From the NCBI GenBank assembly GCA_016295375.1, contig JAEDLI010000011.1, positions 1 through 39,970 on the forward strand: a DNA stretch of 39,970 nt, read 5' to 3'. Within the stretch, counting starts at the first letter, position 1. The number at the start of each line of letters is the position of its first letter. Below, piece after piece: positions 31,572 to 39,383 of the stretch. The translations under genes and the position numbers were made by a program. Below the pieces are notes generated by a model. That model made no database searches. It was given only the letters and a program-made list of their open reading frames with translations, and was not told where the DNA came from. Origin of the DNA: Fibrobacter sp. Its GTDB lineage: Bacteria > Fibrobacterota > Fibrobacteria > Fibrobacterales > Fibrobacteraceae.

Positions 31572-32990
31572 ATGCTTTTTTCAGAACTTCCTCTGGCAAA
31601 CCCTCTGCAGCGCGCCATCCGTGCCGTAGGCTACGAAACGCCCACCCCCATCCAGGAACAGTCTATCCCGAGCCTTCTCGAAGGCAAGGACCTGCTGGGG
31701 ATCGCCCAGACGGGCACTGGCAAGACGGCGGCATTCGCCCTGCCAATTTTGCAACTGCTTCTGGTTTCCGGAAAGTTCCGTGCGCCCAAGACTTGCCGGG
31801 CCCTGATCCTGCTCCCTACTCGGGAACTTGCCATCCAGGTGGAGGAGTGCTTCAAGCAGTACGCTCAGTTTACGGCTATTTCCAGTACCTGCATCTTTGG
31901 CGGTGTGGGGGACGCCTCCCAGAAAAACTGCCTGGTCCGGGGCGTAGACGTGCTGGTGGCCACTCCCGGCCGTCTGCTGGATCTTATCGGCCAGAAGGCG
32001 GTTTCCCTGAAGGCGTTGGAATTTTTTGTGCTGGATGAGGCCGACCGTATGCTGGACATGGGGTTCATCCACGATATCCGCAAGGTGGTGGCGCTCCTGC
32101 CGCAAAAGCGCCAAAACCTGTTCTTCAGCGCCACCATGCCCGACGATATCACCAAGCTTGCCGCTACCATCCTCCGGCCGAATCCGGTCCGTGTGGAGGT
32201 GGCACCCCAGAGCACGCCCATCGAACGCATCCGTCAGGAACTGTACCGTATCGACAAGCGCCGCAAGGGAGCGCTCCTGAAAGAGCTGTTGCAGGAACAT
32301 CCCGAGATGAAGAAGGTGCTGGTCTTTAGCCGCACCAAGCACGGTGCCGACAAGATTGTCCGGGTGCTGGAAAAGGCGGGAGTCAAATGCGCCGCCATTC
32401 ACGGAAACAAGAGCCAGACCCGCAGGCAAGAGGCCCTTAAGAACTTCAAGGACGAAAAAATCCGGGTGCTGGTGGCTACCGACATCGCCGCCCGCGGCAT
32501 CGATGTGGACGATGTTTCTCACGTATTCAACTACGACCTGCCCGACGTTCCCGAAACCTTCGTGCACCGCATAGGCCGCACCGCCCGTGCAGGCAAGGAC
32601 GGTATTGCTATCTCCTTCTGCGCTCCCGACGAGGAGCAGGATTTGCGGGCCATCGAGAAGCTTACCAGGATAAGGATTCCCGAAGGGGACAAGGCCATAT
32701 TCGAGAAACTCCCGCCTCCGCAGAAGGAGACTCCCGAAAGCGAGATGCGCAACGCCCGAGGTCGCAGATTCCCGCGCCGCGAAAAACAGGCACAGAATTC
32801 AAAACCGGCGCAGACTCCTCCTAAAGCCCCCAAGCAGCAGCCCCAAAAACCGGCGCAATCTGTGCAACAGGCAAGACCAGAGCATAATTCCGAGCAGCCT
32901 CAAAAGGCGGATTTCCACAAGCACCGTCGCAATCGCCCAGGCTCAAAGGCCCGCCGCCGTATGCGGGAGCTATCTAATTCCAACGGATAG
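31572..32990 (+). CDS. DEAD-box ATP-dependent RNA helicase, RhlE-like
   Basis: A protein of 472 residues with all helicase motifs: Q motif TPTPIQEQSIP, Walker A AQTGTGKTAAF, PTRELAIQ, ATPGRLLD, Walker B VLDEADRMLDMGF, FFSATMP, VLVFSRTKHGAD, ATDIAARGIDV and HRIGRTARAG. The last 110 residues are a basic, Gln/Pro/Lys-rich tail (PPKAPKQQPQKPAQ, then HRRNRPGSKARRRMREL), probably disordered and RNA-binding, as in RhlE-type proteins. It unwinds RNA in ribosome assembly or mRNA decay. It follows glk by 12 bases with no clear ribosome site. Confidence 0.93.
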   Translation: MLFSELPLANPLQRAIRAVGYETPTPIQEQSIPSLLEGKDLLGIAQTGTGKTAAFALPILQLLLVSGKFRAPKTCRALILLPTRELAIQVEECFKQYAQFTAISSTCIFGGVGDASQKNCLVRGVDVLVATPGRLLDLIGQKAVSLKALEFFVLDEADRMLDMGFIHDIRKVVALLPQKRQNLFFSATMPDDITKLAATILRPNPVRVEVAPQSTPIERIRQELYRIDKRRKGALLKELLQEHPEMKKVLVFSRTKHGADKIVRVLEKAGVKCAAIHGNKSQTRRQEALKNFKDEKIRVLVATDIAARGIDVDDVSHVFNYDLPDVPETFVHRIGRTARAGKDGIAISFCAPDEEQDLRAIEKLTRIRIPEGDKAIFEKLPPPQKETPESEMRNARGRRFPRREKQAQNSKPAQTPPKAPKQQPQKPAQSVQQARPEHNSEQPQKADFHKHRRNRPGSKARRRMRELSNSNG

Positions 32991-32997
32991 AAAATCC

Positions 32998-33005
32998 TAT
33001 CTTTG
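32998..33005 (+). promoter_or_regulatory. TATCTTTG promoter element before the acyltransferase
   Basis: TATCTTTG, the same octamer as at 9322, ends six bases before ATG 33012. No ribosome site is present. It starts seven bases after the helicase stop. Confidence 0.5.
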
Positions 33006-33011
33006 TATTAG

Positions 33012-34190
33012 ATGGAAAAATCTCCGACAAATGTCAACTCCAAGCCGAACTACTTTCCGGCTATTGACGGGCTTAGGCTTTTGGCCAGCGTGAACATCGT
33101 GATGCTCCACCTGGGCAGTTCCAGCGCTTTGGGCTACATGCAGGACTGGAAATGGCTTATGCCCATTATCAGCGCTCCCGCCTTTGCGGCGGGCATCTTC
33201 TACGTGTTTGCGGGATTCTTGTTTGCAAGCAAGTTCAGCGATCCGGAACGGCGCATCCCCGTGATTCCCTTCATGTTCGCCCGCATCGCGAAACTATACC
33301 GTCTGCATTTTTTCATGACGCTCTTGATGTTCGTGGTGCTGGTGTTCAAGTTCAGCGGCTACACCCACCTGCCAGGGCTTTCTGAAATCGGCGACTGTGC
33401 CTCGGCGGGTCTTGCCAAGATGACCCACCCCTGGCGGAGCCTATTTTTGCACCTTACCCTCACCTGGTCCATTGTGCCTGACCTGGGCATGAAACTGAAT
33501 GAGCCCTCTTGGTCACTGACTAGCTTTTTTTTGTGCTACGCCATTACGCCCTGGTTCAGCCGCTGGCTTTTCCGCCAGAACTACCGCACGCTCTGGGTGC
33601 TGTTCGGCACGCTGTTTATCCCCGGAATTCTGTGGGCGGTTTTCTTCGGAGCTTCCGACAACCTGTGGTTCAGCGGCTACGAGGCCAAGTACCGTTTCTT
33701 CCACATCTTCGCGCCGGTCCGCATTTTTGAATACCTGTTCGGCATGGTGCTTTTCCGCCTGTACAGCGAGGGCGGTTTCGATTTCCTCAAGAAGAAATTT
33801 GCAAGCGGCATTGCCCAGGCGGTGGTTCTTGCCGCCATTTACGGGAGCCTGTTCCTGCTTCGGCCCGAATGGAACCCCGGCGTGAACTATTTCTTCCATC
33901 ACAGCCTCCCGATACTGCTTTACGGACTGTTCTTGCTTTCACTCCTGAGTGGCAAGGGATTTGCAGCCAGGTTCTTCTGCATTCCGCTGGTCCGCAAGGT
34001 GGGCCGCGCCAGTTTCTACCCCTACTTGATCCACCTGCCGATTATCACCATCGCCTGGAGCATTTGCAATCTGAACAAGCCCTTGAATACCCTGATCCTG
34101 ATGGTCTTTATCTATACTATCAGCACGCTGTACATGGAATTCAAGACCTGGCGCCGCAAGCGTGCTAAGGCGAAAGCGGCTGGGAAGTAG
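33012..34190 (+). CDS. Acyltransferase 3 family membrane protein (OafA-like)
   Basis: A protein of 392 residues with about ten membrane helices. NYFPAIDGLRLLASVNIVMLHLG near the N-terminus matches the family signature, with a catalytic His in the first helix (MLH). ARIAKLYRLHFFMTL holds the usual Arg-x-x-x-Arg-like region. The end, GRASFYPYLIHLPIITIAWS, contains the second conserved block. Such proteins O-acetylate surface sugars or peptidoglycan using cytoplasmic acyl-CoA. The substrate is unknown. No extra C-terminal SGNH domain is present. A terminator hairpin follows the stop. Confidence 0.85.
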   Translation: MEKSPTNVNSKPNYFPAIDGLRLLASVNIVMLHLGSSSALGYMQDWKWLMPIISAPAFAAGIFYVFAGFLFASKFSDPERRIPVIPFMFARIAKLYRLHFFMTLLMFVVLVFKFSGYTHLPGLSEIGDCASAGLAKMTHPWRSLFLHLTLTWSIVPDLGMKLNEPSWSLTSFFLCYAITPWFSRWLFRQNYRTLWVLFGTLFIPGILWAVFFGASDNLWFSGYEAKYRFFHIFAPVRIFEYLFGMVLFRLYSEGGFDFLKKKFASGIAQAVVLAAIYGSLFLLRPEWNPGVNYFFHHSLPILLYGLFLLSLLSGKGFAARFFCIPLVRKVGRASFYPYLIHLPIITIAWSICNLNKPLNTLILMVFIYTISTLYMEFKTWRRKRAKAKAAGK

Positions 34191-34197
34191 GAATCAG

Positions 34198-34228
34198 AAA
34201 AGCCCATGGAGACAATCCATAGGCTTTT
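34198..34228. terminator. Bidirectional intrinsic terminator
   Basis: AAAAGCCCATGGA and TCCATAGGCTTTT pair over 13 bases with one wobble pair and a GACAA loop, with T-rich ends in both directions. It separates the convergent acyltransferase and Rpn-like genes. Confidence 0.85.
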
Positions 34229-34252
34229 AAAATATTGAAGTGAATCGGACTC

Positions 34253-35383
34253 TTACTGTTTCTTGTTCAGCGTCTCGATTCTTTCCTGAAATTCAGCGAC
34301 CTTTTCTGCGGACAGGCCCATTTCGCGTAGGACGGCTATGGAGTCAGCACGTTCTTCCTTGCGACCCTGGCTGAATCCTTCAGTCTTGCCCTGGCTGAAT
34401 CCTTCAGTCTTGCCCTGGGCGAAACCTTCAGTCTTTCCCTGGACGAACCCTTCGGTCTTGCCCTGGGCGAAACCTTCAGTCTTGCCCTGGGCGAAACCTT
34501 CAGTCTTTCCCTGGACGAACCCTTCAGTCTTGCCCTGGGCGAAACCTTCAGTCTTTCCCTGGACGAACCCTTCGGTACGGCCTTGCACCCTGCCTTCAGA
34601 AAAACCGATTTCGTGTTCTGCTTTCAAGTCCGTCATATTCTTTACCTCGGCATTGAAAAGTTCTTCTACAAAGTTAATCAATTTCACAGAATCGAGCAAG
34701 TGCCGGAATATTTCGTTCTGCATAATCTTTTCGGGAACGGGCTCTTCTTTGATAATCACCTTGATAGCACGGAGCCACTGCGCCGCCTCAGAATTGTCGT
34801 TTGCGGTGACTCCCGCCTTTTCAAGCTCGAAGAACTTGTCGATTTCAACAAAAATCTTCTGAACTTTAGGGAAAAATTTTTTACCGTGACACATCTCATC
34901 GACATGGTGAATGTATTCCGTGGGCTCTTCCGGGAACATCTCAAAATCGAGAAGTCCAAGAAAGTAGATGCGGGGTAGTTCGTATTTTTCGCTGGTGTGT
35001 ACCTGGTTCTCGATGACGCGCGAGACATAGTACTCCACGCGGTCACGGAAGAAATCGTCGCCCTGTTGTTGCACCTCCACCAGCACCTTTTCGCCGGCAT
35101 TGGTCGTGCCGATGATGTCCAGGATACAGTCTTTTTTGTTGAATACCCCTGGGAATTCCTGCATTTCGAGTGAGATATCCTTGATGGCGTCGTCGCCCTG
35201 CAGACCAAGCATCGCGTTCACCAGCGAGATGAGAAGCGAGTGGTCCTTTTCCTCGGCGAAAACAATCTTGAAAATGCCGTCGCTAAGGATGTAGGCATAT
35301 TTGTAAAGTTCCTGGTACTTGAGGAGATTGTTCTTGTCAATTTCCATTGCCTTGAGCAAGGAATAGTGTTGTGTTCGATTCAT
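34253..35383 (-). CDS. Rpn/PD-(D/E)XK nuclease-family putative transposase with octapeptide repeats
   Basis: A protein of 376 residues. ATG 35383 has AGGAG seven bases upstream. The first 200 residues follow the Rpn-type PD-(D/E)XK pattern: SDGIFKIVFAEEKD near 35-48, an Asp at the end of KKDCILDII, and VLVEVQQQ as the Glu-x-Gln of the active site. Such proteins are recombination-promoting nucleases or domesticated transposase-like enzymes. The last third contains nine repeats of Glu-Gly-Phe-x-Gln-Gly-Lys-Thr encoded by a 24-bp tandem array, then a short coiled-coil-like end. I see no inverted repeats or target duplications around the gene, so it is not an obvious insertion sequence. Confidence 0.8.
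   Translation of the reverse strand: MNRTQHYSLLKAMEIDKNNLLKYQELYKYAYILSDGIFKIVFAEEKDHSLLISLVNAMLGLQGDDAIKDISLEMQEFPGVFNKKDCILDIIGTTNAGEKVLVEVQQQGDDFFRDRVEYYVSRVIENQVHTSEKYELPRIYFLGLLDFEMFPEEPTEYIHHVDEMCHGKKFFPKVQKIFVEIDKFFELEKAGVTANDNSEAAQWLRAIKVIIKEEPVPEKIMQNEIFRHLLDSVKLINFVEELFNAEVKNMTDLKAEHEIGFSEGRVQGRTEGFVQGKTEGFAQGKTEGFVQGKTEGFAQGKTEGFAQGKTEGFVQGKTEGFAQGKTEGFSQGKTEGFSQGRKEERADSIAVLREMGLSAEKVAEFQERIETLNKKQ
34367..34582. repeat. Nine 24-bp tandem repeats inside the Rpn-like gene
   Basis: Nine back-to-back 24-bp units on the plus strand begin CTGGCTGAAT, CTGGGCGAAA or CTGGACGAAC and continue CCTTCAGTCTT with small changes. Units 1 and 2 are identical. The CTGGGC and CTGGAC types largely alternate, which suggests duplication of two-unit blocks. 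The array adds 72 residues without breaking the frame. Confidence 0.95.
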
Positions 35384-35708
35384 GGATTGCTCCTGTTTGA
35401 TTGTTGAGGAGTGTAAACAGGAGTATGTGTCGAATGAACGCAGAACACCTGTTCACAAACCTGTTTAGGACAGATTGATGAAGTCCACAAATGTGGACGG
35501 TGCTCTACGTTAATCATCATGGGGCCGACCCCCACAGGGATAGCTGTCTCACGAATTGCCGGTTGTCTTGACCTGCAAAGGGTGGACGACGTCAAGCAGA
35601 GAGTTAAACGGCCCGCCCGAATCGAATACGCTGTCAGCGGGATTGATGCTAAGACAATAGCAATATACAAAAAAAGTAGGGGATTGGGTTTAACGAGCTG
35701 TAAAATTG
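35384..35708. other. Gene-free stretch with a palindrome and a possible folD remnant
   Basis: No intact gene is seen between the Rpn-like start and batA. GTCCACAAATGTGGAC at 35483-35498 is a 7-bp-arm palindrome about 100 bases upstream of the Rpn-like start. On the minus strand, 35512-35545 reads AIPVGVGPMMI, close to the ITPVPGGVGPMT motif near the end of FolD, and upstream sequence in another frame could be more of the same gene. It may be a decayed folD fragment; the match is short and could be chance. Confidence 0.35.
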
Positions 35709-35714
35709 TATATT
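35709..35714 (+). promoter_or_regulatory. -10-like TATATT of batA
   Basis: TATATT is 28 bases before ATG 35743. GGAG at 35734-35737 lies in the leader at normal distance from the start. Confidence 0.45.
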
Positions 35715-35742
35715 GTGTCCGAAAAGTTTTTTCGGAGTCAAG

Positions 35743-36846
35743 ATGGATATCGGTTCGTTACATTTTCAGAATCCCGAAGCCTTTTGGCTGTTGTTGCTTG
35801 TTCCTGTGCTTGTGGCGCTCTACATTTACCGCCAGCAGCGTCGCAAGAGCACCATCAAGTTCCCGGCCCTCGCCATAGCCAAAAAAGCATCGCCAAGCCA
35901 TCGGGTGCGCATGCGCCATATTGTGCCAGCGCTCCGCCTTGCAGCCCTGTGCTGCTTTGTGGTGGCCCTTGCCCGCCCGCAAAATGCTACCGAGGTGGAA
36001 TACACCAATACAGACGGCGTGGACATTATGCTGGTGCTGGACGTGTCGGGCTCCATGGGCACTTTAGACATGTTGACCCGCACGGAACAGGCGAAGCTCG
36101 GGGTGATGAACGCCGAGCGGATTCTCAAGTCCGGCGATTACTGGAAATATAGCCGCATGGGGTACGCCCAGCAGGTTATTGCGGAGTTTATCCAGAAACG
36201 CCACAGCGACCGTATCGGTCTTTCTGCCTTTGGCGCCCGGGCGGTGACCCAGTGCCCCCTTACGCTGGATTACGGTTCCTTGCTTGAAATTCTGGGCGTT
36301 ACAGACGACCTTGCACACGATTCTATCATGGGAAGCCGAACCGCCATTGGCGATGGCCTTATGAATGCTCTTGCCCGCTTGCAAAAGTCCGAAGCCAAGT
36401 CTAAGGTGGTGGTTCTCCTGACCGACGGCAAGGATAACGCCAGTGTCATTTCTCCTGTCCGTGCAGCCGAGGTGGCCCAGTCCATCGGAGTGAAGGTCTA
36501 TACCGTAGGTGTAGGCAAGCGTAAGGGTAAAATCCTGAGTTTCCAGCAGAACCCCTGGACAGGCGAAATCTCTTGGGGCGAGCGGGATATCACTCCCGAA
36601 GAAGGCATCGACGAAACCACCCTCAAGGCGGTGGCGCAAAAGACCGGCGGAAAGTTCTACCGAGCCGAAAACAAGGAACAGCTAGAAGAAATCTATTCCG
36701 AAATAGACCAGCTGGAAAAATCCGAAATCGAGACGGTGGCCTACGCTCGCTACGCCGAAAAGTTCTACCCCTGGCTTTTGGTGGGTGCGCTCCTCATTCT
36801 GCTGGAACTGATTCTTGCCAACACCCGCTTTGTGCGGATTCCGTAG
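35743..36846 (+). CDS. von Willebrand factor A membrane protein, BatA-like
   Basis: A protein of 367 residues. ATG 35743 was chosen because GGAG precedes it; an in-frame TTG at 35713 lies in the promoter. Two N-terminal membrane helices (about 13-29 and 60-78) are separated by a basic loop, a periplasmic-facing vWA domain follows (about 92-320), and one helix (about 345-362) closes the protein. The metal-ion-dependent adhesion site is complete: Asp100-x-Ser102-x-Ser104, the Thr in SRTAIGDG and the Asp in LLTDGKDN. BatA and BatB form a membrane complex with TPR partners, often beside MoxR ATPases, and act in envelope stress. BatB lies 1.3 kb downstream beyond an opposing gene. Confidence 0.9.
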   Translation: MDIGSLHFQNPEAFWLLLLVPVLVALYIYRQQRRKSTIKFPALAIAKKASPSHRVRMRHIVPALRLAALCCFVVALARPQNATEVEYTNTDGVDIMLVLDVSGSMGTLDMLTRTEQAKLGVMNAERILKSGDYWKYSRMGYAQQVIAEFIQKRHSDRIGLSAFGARAVTQCPLTLDYGSLLEILGVTDDLAHDSIMGSRTAIGDGLMNALARLQKSEAKSKVVVLLTDGKDNASVISPVRAAEVAQSIGVKVYTVGVGKRKGKILSFQQNPWTGEISWGERDITPEEGIDETTLKAVAQKTGGKFYRAENKEQLEEIYSEIDQLEKSEIETVAYARYAEKFYPWLLVGALLILLELILANTRFVRIP

Positions 36847-36847
36847 G

Positions 36848-37966
36848 CTATTCCCCGTCTACAGAAGGTTTGTAGCAGTTCCTGGTGCTGTTTTCGATTA
36901 GATCGTCAACCGTCTTGGTGGTGGGCGTGCCGAATTCGGACCAGTAGATGGAGAAGGTAATGGGCCACGGGCCCTGGGCAAGTGCTTCACTGGTGGCACT
37001 GGTGGCGATTAACCTGTTGGCCAGAGTTTCTATCTCGGAGAAATCGTTACATTCGGTAACAATGGCAAAAGACGAAGTGCTGTAACGGGCGATAAAAGAG
37101 CCGCGATTGATGCATTGCTGCCGTAGGAACGAGGCCATTTTTTGGAGGGCTATGGCTGCGGCCACGCCCCCGTACTTCTTTTTCATGGCCTTGAACTTGT
37201 CTATATCGATTTTCAAAAAAAACAGTCTCTTGGCGGGGTTCTGTTTCTGGGTAATGGCTTCCAGGTAGTCTGCAAGTTTGTTGTCATTGTTGAGCTTGGT
37301 GATTTCATCGACGGTAATTCGCCCGCGTAGCGCGCACAGATGTATGAACAGAGTGACGATGACAAACGAGGGCGACGTGATGGGCATATCGTAGAATTTG
37401 GCCTGTACCATCAGCAGAAGCAGGGGGAAAGCCATGGCTCCCGAAAGCAGGTAAAGGCTACGACGGCGAATCCTGTTGGTGCACTTGCGGGCCTTAGTCA
37501 GGCACAGGATTGACGCGGATACCACATAGACAATCGTCAGGATGTTCAGCAAAATCCGCACATGGGGTCTCATGTCGAGAGGCGGTTCTGTCAGGTTGCT
37601 CAAGACATCTATGATGGCCATGACACTTACCACAAGGCTTGGCAACAATATGGGGATGAACTTTTTGCGAAGGTGGTAGGTGCTAGTAGATGTAATAAAG
37701 AATACGGTCAGGAACCAGGAACAACCCATGCAGATGCAGGTGACGATCTTGAGGCCGTTGATAATCTTGATGACGGGGATGTAAGTGGAGGGAATGAACT
37801 GTCCTGTAGAATTCAGGACGCAGAAAGCGATGGACAGGTCCACCAGGTACCGGAAAACATGAACTTCTCTGAGGCGGGAGGCCCGCTCCGTGATGCCATA
37901 ACGCACCATCAGGAGAATGGCGATGCTTATGAGATCGATTTCGACTACAAAGGGATTGATTTCCAT
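36848..37966 (-). CDS. Seven-helix membrane protein with degenerate GGDEF domain
   Basis: A protein of 372 residues. ATG 37966 has GGGGT seven bases upstream; a longer TTG start lacks one. Seven membrane helices fill the first 230 residues. The C-terminal 140 residues align with a GGDEF domain: LFFLKIDIDKFKAMKKKYGG corresponds to the metal and nucleotide strand. However, the signature position reads RYSTSSFAIV instead of RYGGDEFAIV. The domain should therefore not make cyclic di-GMP. It may bind GTP or c-di-GMP as a sensor or partner, or it may be decaying. It sits on the opposite strand between batA and batB, two bases from the batA stop. Confidence 0.75.
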   Translation of the reverse strand: MEINPFVVEIDLISIAILLMVRYGITERASRLREVHVFRYLVDLSIAFCVLNSTGQFIPSTYIPVIKIINGLKIVTCICMGCSWFLTVFFITSTSTYHLRKKFIPILLPSLVVSVMAIIDVLSNLTEPPLDMRPHVRILLNILTIVYVVSASILCLTKARKCTNRIRRRSLYLLSGAMAFPLLLLMVQAKFYDMPITSPSFVIVTLFIHLCALRGRITVDEITKLNNDNKLADYLEAITQKQNPAKRLFFLKIDIDKFKAMKKKYGGVAAAIALQKMASFLRQQCINRGSFIARYSTSSFAIVTECNDFSEIETLANRLIATSATSEALAQGPWPITFSIYWSEFGTPTTKTVDDLIENSTRNCYKPSVDGE

Positions 37967-38102
37967 AGATTTACCCCACAACTCAATAAGCAAAATATAT
38001 CTTTTTTTTAACAAAAAAGTTATCGCCCGCAAATAAATGTGTTTTTTCCCTTTTTTGTGGTCATTTTTTTTGAAAAAATGGGGCGAAAAATCCCGTTTTT
38101 TG

Positions 38103-38108
38103 TATATT
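38103..38108 (+). promoter_or_regulatory. -10-like TATATT of batB
   Basis: TATATT touches an in-frame ATG at 38110, which cannot be the start if this is the promoter. It lies 49 bases before the chosen ATG 38158, which has CTGGAG seven bases upstream. Confidence 0.45.
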
Positions 38109-38157
38109 CATGGGTATGTGGGCCCTGCCCCGCGCCGTTTTTTTCTGGAGTCTGTTC

Positions 38158-39186
38158 ATGCGATTTGCGGAACCGAGCTTTTTGTGGGGACTTTTTACCC
38201 TGCCATTTTTTGCCCTTTTGTTCTATTACGCCTTTTACCGCCGTAAAAAGCTGGCGGAGCGGTTCGTGTCCCTTTCCATGCTGCCCAAGCTTTCGACCAG
38301 CGTGTCTCCCTGGCGGAGGCTCGCCAAGGTTCTGATCCTCCTTTTGGCAATCGCTTTTTTGTTCGTTGCCCTTGCAAGGCCCCAGTGGGGCCATAAGCTG
38401 GAACACGTGGAGCGTCGCGGTCTGGACTTGGTGCTGCTGCAGGACATTTCCCTTTCCATGCTGGCCGAAGATATCAAGCCGAACCGTCTGGTGCGTAGCC
38501 GTCACGAGATTGCCTCGTTCCTGGAATCTCTCACCGGCGACCGCGTGGGTCTGGTGGCCTTTAGCGGCGAGGCCCAGGTGATGGTGCCTCTGACGCTGGA
38601 CTACGGAACCGTGCAGATGATGCTCCGGGAACTGGAGCCGGGCTGGCTCATGCCGGGAACGAACCTGGAAAAGGCCATCCGCAAGGGGATGGATTTGTTC
38701 CGCAACTCCGGCGGGGCGGGCAAGTATTCGGTAATGGTCCTCATGAGTGACGGCGAAGAGCTTGAAGACGCCGCCGTCAATGCCGCCAAGGAAGCCGCCG
38801 AGATGGGCATCCGCATCTATACGGTGGGTATCGGCTCCCGCGAAGGTGTGCCAATCCCCGTCAAGACCAAGAACGGAGAAGTGGCCTACAAAAAAGACAT
38901 GCAAGGGAACATCGTGACCACCCGCCTAGAAGACGGGACTCTTCAAGAAATTGCAAGCGCTACCGGCGGGTTGTACTTTTACGCGAGTCCCGGTGAGTTC
39001 CAGCTGCAGAAGGTGCTGACCGAAATCGCCACCCTCGAAAAGAAGGACCAGGCAAGCGACCGCTTTGAGAATTACCAGGACCGCTACCAGATTTTTCTCG
39101 GGATTGCGGCCTTGCTGTTCTTGATTGAAGCGATGGTGTCCGAACGGGGCCGCCGTCGCAAGCAGCTGGTCGGCCGTTTCAGCTAG
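38158..39186 (+). CDS. von Willebrand factor A membrane protein, BatB-like
   Basis: A protein of 342 residues from ATG 38158 (CTGGAG at 38145-38150). It has two N-terminal membrane helices (about 8-26 and 58-78) with a basic loop between, a vWA domain (about 88-290) and a C-terminal helix (about 310-328). The metal site is Asp96-Ile-Ser98-Leu-Ser100, with the Thr in PGTNLEKAI and the Asp in MSDGEE. The ALARPQWG junction after the second helix is shared with BatA. It probably forms a complex with BatA and a BatC-type TPR protein. It has its own promoter-like sequence, so batA and batB are unlikely to share one transcript here. Confidence 0.9.
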   Translation: MRFAEPSFLWGLFTLPFFALLFYYAFYRRKKLAERFVSLSMLPKLSTSVSPWRRLAKVLILLLAIAFLFVALARPQWGHKLEHVERRGLDLVLLQDISLSMLAEDIKPNRLVRSRHEIASFLESLTGDRVGLVAFSGEAQVMVPLTLDYGTVQMMLRELEPGWLMPGTNLEKAIRKGMDLFRNSGGAGKYSVMVLMSDGEELEDAAVNAAKEAAEMGIRIYTVGIGSREGVPIPVKTKNGEVAYKKDMQGNIVTTRLEDGTLQEIASATGGLYFYASPGEFQLQKVLTEIATLEKKDQASDRFENYQDRYQIFLGIAALLFLIEAMVSERGRRRKQLVGRFS

Positions 39187-39202
39187 AGAGTAGCCTAGAT
39201 AC

Positions 39203-39289
39203 AAAAAAAGCCTTTCTGGTGGGTATGTCTCTCTTGGAGACGGGCGGCGCTCCATGGGAGGCCGAATTAGAATCCACCGGAAAGGCTTT
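39203..39289 (-). ncRNA. Candidate small structured RNA, three-way junction with terminator
   Basis: On the minus strand, AAAGCCTTTCCGGTGGAT at the 5' end pairs with ACCCACCAGAAAGGCTTT at the 3' end: 18 pairs including two wobbles (39272-39289 with 39207-39224). Inside are two further hairpins. One has stems at 39245-39253 and 39257-39264 (CGGCCTCC with GGAG...GCCG, one bulge); the other pairs GTCTC with GAGAC (39227-39241). The 3' side runs straight into seven U (39203-39209). A TATATT -10 lies seven bases before the first stem base. Length is about 87 nucleotides. No gene on this strand follows for over 1 kb, so it looks like an independent RNA rather than a leader. It may also end transcripts of batB. 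Not matched to a known class by eye. Confidence 0.6.
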
Positions 39290-39295
39290 GAGTAT

Positions 39296-39301
39296 AATAT
39301 A
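39296..39301 (-). promoter_or_regulatory. Promoter for the candidate small RNA
   Basis: On the minus strand TATATT (39301 to 39296) is preceded, after 18 bases, by TTGGTT (39325 to 39320), a weak -35. The predicted start coincides with the first base of the closing stem at 39289. TATAAT on the plus strand at 39293-39298 overlaps it. Confidence 0.45.
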
Positions 39302-39369
39302 CATTCAAAAAGCCCGATAAACCAAATTATTTTGAAATTCCTTAGTCCAATTTGGAATGAGGGAATAGC

Positions 39370-39375
39370 TATATT
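39370..39375 (+). promoter_or_regulatory. -10-like TATATT close to the M16-like start
   Basis: TATATT is followed by eight bases (GTTTGGTG) and ATG 39384, leaving essentially no leader. Confidence 0.45.
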
Positions 39376-39383
39376 GTTTGGTG

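Noticed and set aside
34367..34582. CRISPR-like appearance of the 24-bp repeats
   Set aside because: The units are directly adjacent with no unique spacers, and they are translated in frame as EGFxQGKT.
34253..35383. Complete insertion sequence around the Rpn-like gene
   Set aside because: No terminal inverted repeats or target-site duplication could be found on either side; an ordinary terminator sits directly downstream.
35521..35560. Fragment of 23S rRNA (CGTGAGACAG on the minus strand)
   Set aside because: Only about eleven bases match. The flanking bases do not fit the conserved rRNA sequence.
38110..38157. Upstream ATG start for batB
   Set aside because: It lies one base after a TATATT promoter element, while ATG 38158 has CTGGAG at a normal distance.
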